In this document: piece by piece, positions 44,301-57,300 of the stretch
Numbering within the stretch: the stretch's first letter is position 1
Layout: each line of letters starts with the position of its first letter
From: Siphlonurus alternatus
Lineage: Eukaryota; Arthropoda; Insecta; Ephemeroptera; Siphlonuridae
Assembly: GCA_949825025.1 (NCBI GenBank)
Contig: OX463785.1
Coordinates: forward strand, 18,973,971 to 19,037,970
Direction of reading: 5' to 3'
DNA length: 64,000 nucleotides
Position numbers and translations under genes: made by a program
Notes under the pieces: generated by a model
Seen by the model: only the letters and a program-made list of their open reading frames with translations
Databases searched by the model: none
What the model was told of the DNA's origin: nothing

Positions 44301-45854
44301 CCATTTCTGCAATAAAAAAATTGAGGTATCGAGCGATACACCACTTTCTTTAAAATCATGCTACAAAACGCTGTGACGTCATGACCATGAAAATATTTAA
44401 CATGAAAGCATATATAGTGAAAGATGTTACATGACTATGACGTCACAGCGTCTTCCTCTTGATTTTCAGGGTGTTGGGAGGGTTAAAAAAAGTAAAAAAA
44501 TAATAACTTGAACTTTTATATATCATTTAATTATGAATAAAAAAATGTCATGAAGGTTGTCCCCATATATGGACATGATTTATAATAATTATTTTATTTA
44601 ACATGAAATAATTGTTTATTATTATAAATTTAATTTGATTAAAATATTTTGCGTTCAGCAGATATTTTTACTTTTAGTCAAAAAATGAAATGAAAGATTT
44701 TGTCAAATTATGTACACTATATAATGTTAATTGGAATACTATATATAATTTGGAAATAATTGTGTCACTTTAGATAGTATTGCATTAAGATAACATTTAT
44801 GTACTCCATATTATACATGTAACATGATTTCTTTTTTATAATTAAAGCCTTCTTGATTTGGAATATTTTTAGATCTTCAAGAGCCTTTAAGTTAGGCAAC
44901 TTTTTTAGCACTTCTGCGTTACAGAGCAGTATTTCGTCAAAAAATTTGTCTTTATACAAAACTTAAGGGTAAAGAGGGTGTTTTGATACTTAATTGTATC
45001 CTACCCATATTGTGAAAAATGTAATGTGAATTTTGATAATAAAAAACCCTTTAAACTGAAAACTACAAAACTTAGATTATAGTAAATACATAATACTAAT
45101 AAGAGTTCGCTGATTTTCTATTAATTCCTATTAAATTCAAGGTTTAATTTTATTACTCTTCGCGACATAATTACATGTAAGATGCAAGTATAATTATAAT
45201 AATTTATTGACGCCGAAGGAAAAGATCGAATGAGTATAATTAAATAATAAAATTCAACCTTGAATTTAGTTTGAATAGAAAAATAGCAAAATATAATTAG
45301 TGTTACTTGCATACTATATTATGTTCGTTTAAACGTAAAGGAAAATATAATTTTGTAACAGAACGAAACAAAATTAACATTATTATTTATATTATTGCTC
45401 CATAACGCATAAATGTTAAAAAGTTAACTAATTTTAAAAGGCTCGCGATCTAATTATTTTTATTATTATTTTTTTTTACATTGCCTTTCAAAAGTTTCAA
45501 AAGCAAGAGATTAATAAGTAACTTTTTAATATTATATATTTTATATGAAAATTAATGTCCTCTTTTAATGCAATAAAATCCAAATTGACACAAAATTAAA
45601 TTTAAAATTATATACATCATAGTAAGGCAACATGCAAAATCTATCATTTTCCTGTACGACTGAAAAATACGAAAATACCTGCTTAAATTGTCAGTAAATA
45701 ATAGGAAACTATGATGTTCAAGAAAAACAAAGAAAATTAATTGAATCTACTAACAAATCGATTACATTTAATAAGAGATTGAACAGAATATTCATACCTG
45801 AGCCATACAGACTGCGAGAAAAGCACAGAAAATTGTAAGTAGCAGCTTCTTCAT
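41321..45854 (-). CDS. Small secreted protein of unknown family (150 residues)
   Basis: Six exons (reverse): 45798-45854, 43863-43962, 43421-43479, 42313-42454, 41854-41912 and 41321-41356. They give 150 residues, all phases closed. Residues 1-18 (MKKLLLTIFCAFLAVCMA) are a clear signal peptide, ending exactly at the first intron. The mature part is hydrophilic, with predicted helices (NMERLMELKEAIRYC, LNVLNAVRNVASNAFMQSGK), a polar middle (SDTLSGTVPPQDLVPQCLW) and a C-terminal helix-like stretch (VSFAIARCLYSTGLT, DEVRKLFHV). Only three mature cysteines, one probably unpaired. I recognise no family. The fully consistent exon chain, not homology, is the evidence. Its position beside two secreted proteases suggests an extracellular role, which is inference. 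Confidence 0.75.
42655..42830 (+). mobile_element. SINE-like dispersed repeat, copy 4 (diverged)
   Basis: TTCTGACTGAGGTT, TGGTTCCCTCAGT, GCGAATGCTG and GTAACAGGTTGTGGCC follow the same order as 24190-24431, with many changes. Confidence 0.6.
44021..44335. mobile_element. Foldback element, family G copy (CRE-bearing)
   Basis: CGGAGTATCGACCTCAATTT ... AAATTGAGGTATCG. The centre TGACGTCACGCGGCGGCAAG ... GGCGTCTCGTGACGTCAC is nearly identical to 13237-13562. It lies in intron 1 of the small secreted protein gene. Confidence 0.9.
44340..44570. mobile_element. Second CRE-bearing foldback, adjacent to 44021-44335
   Basis: AAAACGCTGTGACGTCATGA and TATGACGTCACAGCGTCTT face each other at 44367 and 44432, as in the elements at 53747-54065 and 59739-60545. 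The left outer arm is missing, as though the two elements fused. Confidence 0.65.
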
Positions 45855-45859
45855 CTTGT

Positions 45860-46942
45860 TCTTCTGTCAGGTAAGTAAAATTCCTACGTTGAAACTTCAG
45901 TTTATATTACTAACTCAAAGATTTTAAAAGACGTTAGACTCTCATGTTAATTTTCTAAACATAAAAACTGTAGTCTCTTTCCCCTCATTATAGTTTCATG
46001 TTATTTAATTACCCTGAACTCTAGCGGAATAATTATGTACTGCGTTTTATAACCTATAAAATAACCATATAAGTCTAAAGTAATGTAAAGTCTTTGAAAG
46101 TTACTGATTAAGCTATTAAATATGTAATTTTCTCTTTACTTTATTTAATTACTAACTAGAAAAAGTAATTAATATTTTATTATTTTAATGAGAAAAGTAA
46201 TTAGTATTGTAAATAAAAACAAACAATTTGTTATTACAAATTTATGTTTTTCATTTGTTACAGTATACAAATAAATGACAAAAATTATATTACATAAGAA
46301 AAACATAATGACTTTAAATTCCTTTATTTAATATAAGAATTTTTGTTTTAACCTTTTTTTTTTGTTCTATTTTTCTTTTTTTAATTCATAAAATTATTTA
46401 TTTTTTACTCACGTTAAAATAAGTTTAAAATTAGCAACATTTTTCTTTCATTTATACGATTTTTTTTTATTATATTTTTTTGACTAAAAATATTAACACC
46501 ACACTTATGTGTATTTTTAAAAACAGGGTATGTGGCAGTTCTCTCTGTGGTTGTAAATCCTCCGTATAACAATTCATTTTTTAATTTGTGAACAAAATTT
46601 GTTATCAAAATCGGCAAGTTGTTATAACAAAAAAATTGACTTACAGACCTAACGATTTGGTTTACCATAAATTATATTTTTATCTATTTGAGACTGACAT
46701 ATGCAAAATAAGACAACTAAAATAGTTAAGATTTGTTTCTCTTATCTCTGAATGTAACTCTTATCAATTAACCATGTAACGCAAATGTCAATAATTATCT
46801 TTTATCTGGCAGTCTCAAAATAAATTTAATACAAATTTATGCAAACAATAATAAAAAAGCTTAAAATACATAAATTTCATATTGTATTAAAATTTATGAA
46901 ACAAAGTAAGTAGATTTAAAACAGTGAATTTCAGGACTTTAA
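45860..46942. other. Intergenic, AT-rich
   Basis: 5' flank of the small secreted protein gene. An 84-codon reverse frame (46414-46668) is open but lacks splice or promoter support and resembles nothing I know. Confidence 0.4.
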
Positions 46943-47361
46943 GGCGAAGGTAACACGGATCAGCTATTTTTTTTAGTCCCATTTAATTAAAATATGTAAA
47001 CCTTAGCAAATTCGCAAATATTTTGAAATTATTTTGAGTGACAGATTTTAGTACCCAGAAGCCATAGAAAAAATTTCAAAACAATCATTCGAGCCAATTT
47101 TTTTAAATTAATTTTTTAGTTTGTCTCTCCATGAGAAAACCCTATGCTGAAAATTAAATAATAATAATAATAATAATAATAATTAACAAAAATCGGCTCG
47201 AATAATTGTTTTGAAATTTTTTTCTGTAGATTTCAGGTACTAAATCTCTCTCAAATTTAAGATTTTTAGAATATTTGTTAATTTACTAAGGTTTACATGT
47301 TAATCAAATGAAAAAAAAATGAAAAAAAAAAAAAAAAAAGATGATCCGTGTTACCCTACCC
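46943..47361. mobile_element. Foldback MITE family D (TTAA target)
   Basis: TTAA at 46939-46942 and 47362-47365. Ends GGCGAAGGTAACACGGATCA and TGATCCGTGTTACCCTACCC, resembling family B only in the outermost ~12 bp (GGGTARGGTAAC). The arms include AATTCGCAAATATTTTGAAA-type pairs, and an (ATA)n tract lies near the centre. Confidence 0.85.
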
Positions 47362-47365
47362 TTAA

Positions 47366-48388
47366 ACAAAAAACAACAAACTAAATTTCTGATATTTTGA
47401 CATATTTAGTAAATCAAGTCAACATGCATAACAAAAGCCATTCAAATTTCAAAACTAACCATCTCCATAATTGTTAAAATATTATATTGACTCAATCACA
47501 AATTGATGGAGATAATTTGTTTTGAAAATATGATTTTAATTCATTAGTCTTCATGGAATTTATTTTTAAATTAAGTGCAACACGCTACATTAATTCAAAA
47601 TTTGACAAGAATATAAATAACTATTATTTTGTTTTAATTACTATTTATAAATAAACCAAATTTACAGTATTTAAAAATATAAAATAATTACGATACTGTA
47701 AGTCACTACATTCAAATTTGAGTGTGTGAAATGCACCATTGTTATCCTACACATTCATAATAATATGCAAGTAATGACTAAAATTAAAAACAAAATTAAA
47801 TAACAAATAATCTACATTACATAATAAAAAAATTGATATTTTTTTTTTATTTTTAAATTAATTCCCACTAAACTACGTTTACGTATTATACGTTTCAATT
47901 TTTTTTTAATTAAAATAATATATTACAACAAAATATACAATTTTTTTACTTGATAAAATTACCATACTGGAAAAAAAAAAAAAAAGAAATTTTAAATTAA
48001 TAAAATTTTCTAATTTAATAAAATATAATTTTATTTAACACTGCAGGAAATATTTATATTTATATTATATAAAAATAATCTAAGGCACAAAAAGAATTGG
48101 AATATTTAACATATACATGCATTTATTTATTTTTAGCAGGAGGAGACAAAAATTATGCAAAACAATTAAAATTCAGAAACAAATAATTTGAAGAGAACAC
48201 CATAAAGAAAATGAGTTCTATCAAATATAATGTTATAGTAAGGATTTACTTGTAATAATTGTCATAGCCGATATTTTATTTACTTTCCCTGTAACAGTGT
48301 CATCATAAGATTTTCGCCGTGAACAGTTTATAACGAAGAAATTCACTGGCCGAACACCAAGTACTCCCGACGTTGATTCGTCAGAGAT
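47366..48388. other. Intergenic / SETD1 3' flank, AT-rich
   Basis: No exon-like frame. It includes the 3' UTR of SETD1 on the reverse strand; several AATAAA motifs are possible signals. Confidence 0.45.
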
Positions 48389-51300
48389 TTAGTTCAAGAA
48401 GCCTCTGCACTGGGGAGCTCCACACAGGCACGATATTTTGTCATCTTCCAGAGGGAACTTGTAGTCGTAAGTGATCTCCTCGTTGGTGTGAATTTGCTGC
48501 TTGGAGTAAATCACTATCTTCTTCTGACTCTCAATTGTTATTATTTTGGCGTAACAATTGGGCTGGAACATGAAATAAGTAATTAAACATTTTGTAAAAT
48601 AAATGTCCATTCAAATTCTCAAATATATCAAGAAAATAATGTAATTAATTATTAAACATTAAAAATAAAATGGTTCTACTATTAAATTGAATAATATAAT
48701 AAATATTGTTCAACAGAATTTTTAAAAGTTATGATGTACGAGATTTTTTTTTTAAAGTGAATAAAATTTAATAATAAAAAATAGTAAGAAAAATCTAATC
48801 AAATGACAGTTTGTACTGACCAATGAACTTATTTATTTCAGCTTTTTCTTTCTCTATACAAGATTTTATATAATTGCTACCACTATGAACATGCAAACGA
48901 TATTTGTGTCTTAATTATTGTGATTTTTGTTCATGAAACCACTTTATGGATCATTAAAATAATATCTCTGATTTATGAAAAGTTCAAACTCTACATGTAT
49001 TTTTTTGTGTGCCTTTGATTTTATCAAGAGTATGGTAAATGTACTAGTTACCGCTACCGGACAAGGGCGATTACAGGCCACCCTACTTTCGTGTTATTTG
49101 ATCGAGTTTAAATTTTGGTTTCTAGATGGCGTTAGTAGTCTGAACAAGCAAAAACAAAAAATCCAAGGAGGTGTAACCATTCCTTCAATGTTTTTCAGAC
49201 GCAGATGGTAATGGCAGCAAAGCCATTTCCCATGAGAATGATAATTAAAAGAGCTTTAACCAGCCGGTAACTGGTACATTGACAATAGTATTGAACTACA
49301 TATCATTCTGTATGTGTACAAAAAGTAGATTACGTAGAGTACTCACGTTGCAGCTGTGGTTTATGAACCTGGCCAGGTTGCCACACTTGGTTGCATCTAT
49401 GATGGTCTCCGTGTCTATTCTGAAGAGGTACGAGGAGCCTATCCCCTTCTGCTCGTACTGGTGCTCTCTGAGGTCAGCTACGACGGGACGAACCATCTGA
49501 CCGACGTACTCAATCACCATCTCGTCTGCAGCGATCGGCTCCATCGCAAACAGACCCCAGTCGTGGATGGCTGACTTGCCGAACTTGAGTTGCTTCTTAC
49601 GGAACTGGAGGAGACAATGACATTAGGACAATGTTTCAACTTTTTATTATAAATGACAGAATGGGGAAGTGTACGCTTGTATTGCATTGTTTTCAATTTC
49701 TTCTCTTTTTGCTGGGTCAATGATGGCTAAAAGTTTGAACTATCTCCCTTCCCAACAAATATTTTTCTATCATGTATGTTGCTATCTTTCTTTATTAAAA
49801 TAAATGACAGAATAGGAAAGTGTATGAGAAAAAATTAATTATATAAAAAAATTAACCAGGTGGATCTCATTGAATTCATAAAGAGAAGAACAAAGAACAA
49901 ATGGATATTTTTAAATTATAGTATATTTTTTACAAAAATTCATTACTATACTGCACTTTAAAAAAAAAATCTTTTTAAATCAGTTGCTTAAACTACATAA
50001 CTTTAAGATGTTTACAAGTTATCATAAAAATTACTTTGATTTGAGGTTGAAAGATTAACATGGATAAGATACATCGATGTTGCGATCTGCATCTAATTAA
50101 CAATAATTTGTCTGTTAGAATAACAAACCCACCTTGAGCTGGTTGAACTTGAGCAGGTCGCTGTCCGTGACCTGACTGAAGGCGGTGAGGAGACGTCGCT
50201 GGTTGCTGCGAGCCTCGCGGGACATCTTGCCGCTGAACGACTTGGGCATCAGGTCCGTCCCTGCTTCTCCCTCCAGGTGGTCACCCTGCCCGATCTTGCC
50301 GTAGTGGTACTGCAACCACAGAACAATGTTACTTCATCTTATTACTGCAGTATTTGGCTTGCATAATAAAATAAAATTTTATATTATGAAAAATCATCTA
50401 CATGATACGTAATTATTTTATTGGAAGAAAAGGGCACACTTCTTGTTTTACCAATAAAAACATAAATCATCGCAAGGTGACAACTGCTATTCAGAGGGGT
50501 CTAAAGAAGTATTTTCTTTCAATAAAATAATGAATTTGATGAAAAAGCTAAAAAAAAAAAAAAATGCAAATTATCAAATTCTATTGCCATAGAAAATTAT
50601 GACCAAAATGCACTTATAATCGTCTATAGTTTATTATCAATAATGGTGATTATTTTTTTATATTCACATCCAAGAACCAATGAGTAGAGTACTACAGTAC
50701 TTTTTTGACAATTAAATTGAAATTAATTTGTAAAAATTATAAAAAGTATTGAGATATTAAATTATGTAGTAAAATGGGTACCATTATAAAAATGTTCTGC
50801 TAAAAAGTACACCCTAGCAAGCCTGTTTTAAAATTATAATCCATTCACACATTTTTACAAAAATATAATGCAAGCTTCCAAAGATAGCAAAAGATGTAAA
50901 ACTCAGGTCCATCTAACAAACTCACCTTATGCTTGGCCTTTTCCTTGCTGTCTATCTTATAGAAGCCTTCCGTTCTTGCACTTCCCGTCTTATGAAGTTT
51001 GAGCTCGTCTCTCTTTCTCTTCTTTGTGACCGGTGCCGAATCCAAATCCGTCACTGCATGATCTACCCAATGAGTATCATTCAACCAATAACTCATATTA
51101 TCACCTGATAACATTGACTCATAACTCTTTTTCATATAACTAATATCTTCAGCATCAATACCACGAGTAAGGAATTCATATAAAGTACTCATTTCTCCCA
51201 TTAAATCTCTTTCTTTAAATTTAGTTTTAGGAAGTTCTGGAGGTGGTAATGGTGGTTGTTTAAGTACTGGTGTTTTAATTTTTCTAGGTTTAACTGGAGT

Positions 51301-54300
51301 TAATGTTTTTACTTGTTGTTGAGGTGTTAATGGTCTTTGGGTTGGAGGTGACATGGTATAACCATGATCATGATTGAACGTTTCTTGACGTTTAATTTCT
51401 TCAGCTGGTGGTAAAGAGTAACAATGATCCAAGCTGATGGCACAAGGAGGTGATTCTTCTTCTCGACTTGGTTTTTCCATAGCTCCGTTCAGTACGGGAG
51501 CTTCTCTATGAGCAAGTGCCATAAGAGCCTCGATTGAACTTTCTTCTGTTTCCATACTCTGAGATTCTGCTGTAGATTTTTCTATGATTGGTTCTGGACT
51601 GAGGACTCTTGGAGTGGGGGGTCTTGACGTTCTCAGGGTCTTTTCTTCAGGGACGTCAGTAATAAATGGAATCACGGACGAGCCGTCAAAGTCTCCTTCT
51701 TCTTCTTCTTCGCTCACGAGGTCTAGAGGCATGGGCGTCAACCGACCCTCTGGAGTCTTTTCTCTGTGGAGTAAGAGACAAATTAGCAAACAGATTTTAT
51801 TTTAAAAATAAGAGTTTTAATTTGTGTGTATTGGTATTCAAATACGTACAGCATATAAAACTTGTATTTAATGGTTCAGTGATTCTATAAAAACGGTGCT
51901 AAAATTTTATTGACTCAAATAAAAATAACACCTGTGAAGCTTGTTATTTTACAGTTGGCAACAATTTCTCCGTATTTTATTTTTATTTTATTAATTTGGA
52001 ACAACTGGTTGTACAGAGAACATGGTTCACAACAAAAACTGAATTAAAACCATCAATTTAATTTCATTCAATTACAATATTGATTGCTTTACACTACAAG
52101 TTCTCTGAAAAAAATATTTATCTAACAGGTACAAAATACACCGAGGAGTTGTGGGGGTCACTGACTTGTCCTTGAGTTCCGGTACTGCCTCCAGCTCCGT
52201 CGTAGCGGCCAGCTCTGCAGGCGACAGTTTGAGTCTCTTACTGTCCACCTCACTGGCTGTTGATGTGGACGACGAACTGCCACCCTCCTCTTCATCACTC
52301 GACTCTGTGGAGTCAGTGAGAAAAGTTACAAATGGTTTCACAGTACAATGAATGGACAACCTGCATATCATGAAAAAAAATTATTGCAGAAATAAATAGA
52401 TGGCATCAAGTTATGATACTATGAATGTTTTCAGATTTTTTTTTTTAAGTCCCAGAACTAATTTTTAAATAATTATTGAAAGTTCTGTTAGTTAAGTTGG
52501 CACCCTTGAATCCTTCATAAAAAGGATAGGCACTAGACGCCCATTGATGCCACACTTTCAATAATTATTTAAAAATAGTTCGGGGTCTCAAAAAAATCTG
52601 AAAAAATTCAGAGTAGTCTAATTTGGTACCCTCTATAAAATTGCAATTGATTCTGCAATAAAAAAAAATCATGTAGGTTGTCCATTGGTGCAAGTGGCAC
52701 TTGTGAGGTATGATTGTAGAGCTACAACAACAAACTAAATTTTTATATGTATTAAAAAAATTGAATGAAACAATGAACTAATTTTAAAAAAAAATACACT
52801 GAAAACTACAGTCACACTTAATGAACTTTTCACATACATATTACCAAGGGTTGCTTTAATTTTTACCCCAGCTTAAGAATATTACAACAATGCAAATCCC
52901 ATGATACAGTAGAATTCCTTGATTTCTATACAAATCTCAACTCTATTTTTTTTTTTTTTTTTTTAATGAATCATAATTTTTGTCTACAAACTGGTATTGT
53001 ACATAACAATTTGGTGAACACAGAGATTTTTAGTAGAAATTTAAGACGAAAAGGAGAGTAGAAAATATTTAATGTCACCAATTTACTTTGAAACAATAAT
53101 TACAAGTCTAGGCTGCAGACAATCAGAGCTCATAATACCATCTTATAACATAGAATGCAACACGGCATTCAAGCAGACTTTAATTAATTAATTTTATTAT
53201 TTTTAATTTAATTTAAGGAAAATAAACCATTTAGGTTGTGATAATCTTATCAAAGGAAAGGATAGGAATAACCAGCAAGGCCTTACTGATCGAAAGGTGA
53301 GAAATCCTGCGGTCATAGTGCTATGACTACAAGATTTTCACCTACTGTGACTCTTTTGATCAGTAATGTCTTGCTGGTTATTCCTATCCTTTCCTTTAAT
53401 ATTATTATTTTTAGCTGGTCTGTTTGGCTGTCATAGTCAATTTCCTCAGGATATTAAGACCCACCTTCTGATGAAGAGCTGCTGGACTCGCTACTACTGC
53501 TGCTGCTGCTGCTGCTGCTTGACGAAGAAGACGATGAGGAGGAGAGGGAAGGTATTCTCGCTGAGGACCTCTGCCTCGGTGGTGAGGGAGGCTCTGGGGA
53601 GGATCGTCGCACCACGTCCTGGTCACTGTCCTCGTCGTCCTCTTCTCGCAGCTTGCCATCCTCCTCCTCTTCGTCGAGCAGAGCTGGAGACGGAACCTTC
53701 CGCTTCCGCTGTCAACGAATATTTCAGTTACAGCAGGAGATTCTTATGGACAACCTTCATGAATTTGTTTCATTGGATAGAGGACCTTGAGTTACGTATT
53801 GTCAATATTTTTTTCTGTTTTTTTAACCTTCTAAAATTGTAATGCATAACGCTGTGAAGTCATACTCAATACTCATGCAAATAATTAACATGGATAGGTG
53901 GATAGGAAAAGGCATTACATGACTATGACACCATAGCGTCTTTTCCCTCAATTTTGGGTGTTAAGGGTGCAAAAAAACATGGAGAAAATTACAACAAATA
54001 CCGTGTAACTCTATTCTCTATATATATATATATAAAAAAAAAAAAAAAAATGAAGGTTGTCCATTGTTGTTCATTAATAAAATGAGGAAATGCCTTTTAC
54101 GGATAATTATTAGAAAAGCAGCCAGGTGAACTTAAGATTAATTTTTATAGATATAGACTACTTGTCTTTATGCAAAATCAATAAAATTGTATAATTTTTT
54201 CCTTTAGTTTTATTAAATATCTTTTGTTATTTTTTTTATTTTTGTTAATATATAACTTTTTTTACCTGGTATTTATGCACACACATATAACTGAATAATT

Positions 54301-57300
54301 TTGCAATTACTATAAAAAAGATTGAAGTGTTGCAATTTGATAGTAAAAATCACCCTCCTCCTTGGTACAGACTACTCACCCTGAATGATGGCATCTTAGG
54401 TATTGCAGCTCTGAATCCGAGTCCGAAACTGCCAAGTCCCGTAGCGTCAAAGCCAAGACCTTCTCTCCCGGACTCGAACATGGAGTTGATGAGGTGCTCC
54501 TGGGTGGGTGCCGGTACCGGAATTGCACCAACCTTGCTGTCACCGGACTGGTGCTGCAGCTAGAGAGAGAGACGGTGAGTTACATGGGCTGACAAGTTGC
54601 TGACTATGGGAGTATTTACTATAGAGGCTTCAAATGTTTTCCCTTGTCATAAAAATTTTCTCCGTTACCATGTTAGAAGATTTGGATTTTTTCTCAGTTA
54701 AAGCTATTAATATGCTATCTCCTACCCCCCTATTAAGGGGTCTTTTGATAGAGAATCAAGATCTTATTTTCCACGGAAGAGAAAAGGTAAATAAACTCTT
54801 GGCTACCTTGAACGCATGTTCTTCGTTATCCCACCACTGCTCGAACAAATCGTAGGCGGAGCGCTCCAGAATCTTCTTGCAGAGGTCCCTCTTTAACGTT
54901 GTTCGCAGCTCAGCTATTATTTGCTCAACCACCGCACTGCAAAGACATCAAAGATTCAATAAAACTCCTTTTTTGTTGACCTAAGGGTTGTCACACATGC
55001 TGGTTCTACTTCTAGGTTAAACATACAGAAAAAAAAAAAAAAAAGTCCCTAATAATCAAATGGACTTGCCATATTCACATAAGGTAATTATAATTTATTT
55101 TGATTTCATAATGCTGCTGGCTTACCCAGTAAGGAATATGCATCATGTTATGTGTGTATATGTTAGCACCCAAAGCCGAATTCGGGCAAAAGCCGAAAAA
55201 AATGCTCACATCTAGTTCTGCGCATCACGAAATGAGCCAAAGCCGAAGTGAGTATTTTTTTCGGCTTTGGCGCATTTCATTTTGGACAAAACTAGATCTG
55301 CTCAAATCGAAATGCACCAAAGCCGATATGAGATTTTACTTCGGCTTTGGCGCATTTCATTTTGAGCAAAACTAGTTCTGTGCATCGCGGTTTGAGCAAA
55401 AGTCGAAATGATATTTTATTTCGGGTTTGGAGCAAAATTTTGAGCACATCTAGTTTTGCGCAAAATAAAGAAGATTTTAATGACGAGATGATGATTTTAA
55501 TTTTAATGATATTAATTTTAAATTTTTAAAAAGAAAAATAAAAAACTAACAAGTAAGACTAAACTTATAATAAATATTAATATTGTGACTGACAATCTAA
55601 TATCTTTCAAGCGCTGTTTAAAAATAAATTAATTAGGGAAAAAATAATTACTTTAAAATGTACTCATACAGTATACGTACGTACAGTACATCCCTTGTAA
55701 AAAATATTGAAGATTCTGCTGTTTTTATAAAACACTCCACCATTCTGTCACTTAATTGCTATTTGATGATGTTTTTGTTAAATTAATAATTTTTTTGTTT
55801 TAAGAACTGCAGCTCAAATAAAATAGACATATACGCCACACGTTTTAAAGTATTCTTTAGATTCACTCGCTCTTACCATTAGAAATATTGTCATGCACGC
55901 ACTTTTAAATTTCATAGTTCTGTCTTAGAATTAGGCTATCATGCAATACAGGTTGTTATCGGTACAACGAGATAAGAAAGTAGCCTTTACCTCTGCAATG
56001 AAGTTTAACCCCATTTGACTGCCGTATAATATGTTTATGTATTATGGCTGCTACGAAGAAATGGAGCTATGAAATTTTCAAGTGCGTGCATGACAATATT
56101 TCTAATGGTGAGAGCGAGTGAATCTAAAGAATACTTTAAAACGTGTGGCGTATATGTCTATTTTATTTGAGCTGCAGTTCTTAAAACAAAAAAATTATTA
56201 ATTTAACAAAAACATCATCAAATAGTAATTAAGTGACAGAAATGGTGGAGTGTTTTATAAAAACAACACATTCTACAATATTTTTTACAAGGGATGTACT
56301 GTACGTACGTATACTGTATGAGTACATTTTTTACAAGGGATGTACTGTACGTATACGTATACTGTATGAGTACATTTTAAAGTAATTATTTTTTCCCTAA
56401 TTAATTTATTTTTAAACAGCGCTTGAAAGATATTAGATTGTCAGTCACAATATTAATATTTATTATAAGTTTAGTCTTACTTGTTAGTTTTTTATTTTTC
56501 TTTTTAAAAATTTAAAATTAATATCATTAAAACTAAAATCATCATCTCGTCATTAAAATCTTCTTTATTTTGCGCAAAACTAGATGTGCTCAAAATTTTG
56601 CTCCAAACCCGAAATAAAATATCATTTCGACTTTTGCTCAAACCGCGATGCACAGAACTAGTTTTGCTCAAAATGAAATGCGCCAAAGCCGAAGTAAAAT
56701 CTCATATCGGCTTTGGTGCATTTCGATTTGAGCAGATCTAGTTTTGCCCAAAATGAAATGCGCCAAAGCCGAAAAAAATACTCACTTCGGCTTTGGCTCA
56801 TTTCGTGATGCGCAGAACTAGATGTGAGCATTTTTTTCGGCTTTTGCCCGAATTCGGCTTTGGGTGCTAACATATATAAAAAGGTAACCTTCCTTTACTT
56901 GCAATGGTTTATATAAGTTTGTTTATCGCTCACAAAAATATTTATTTTTATCATCATTAAAAGTAAAAATAGAAAAAAAAAAAAATGAAAAAAAAAAAAA
57001 AGTATTTTTAAATATTGGAAGTTGTTATATCTATATTTAAAACAGCGTTGTAATGATACAGATGTCTTAAAAGCAACAATAACTATTCATTTTATTCTGG
57101 CAAAACTTGTTTACACATATATGAAAAACACATTCCATTTGAAAGTACTGATTTTACTCTAAGTCACCAACAATAAATTTCAAGGCCCTCATCTCTACTT
57201 TCTATTCTGTCTATTTTGGAACAAACAATAAAATCAAATAAATGAGAGCTTATATGAGCAGAATTCCAAACTTTTTCTTCCATTTTTGTTAAAAATAAAG

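Noticed and set aside
46414..46668. 84-codon reverse-strand frame in intergenic DNA
   Set aside because: No splice partner, promoter or family resemblance; third-position composition as AT-rich as the surroundings.
49049..49170. GC-richer patch downstream of a SETD1 exon as another exon
   Set aside because: No phase-compatible splice pair on the SETD1 strand; the SET domain is complete without it.
51584..51890. Forward-strand frames opposite the SETD1 exon
   Set aside because: Shadows of the real SETD1 coding strand.
53366..53842. Forward 158-codon frame
   Set aside because: Antisense of the Ser-rich SETD1 exon at 53465-53708 plus a MITE.
55145..56873. Matching ~70-codon frames in the two palindrome arms as a gene
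   Set aside because: They arise from tandem CAAAGCCGAA units; no start context or domain, so treated as repeat sequence.
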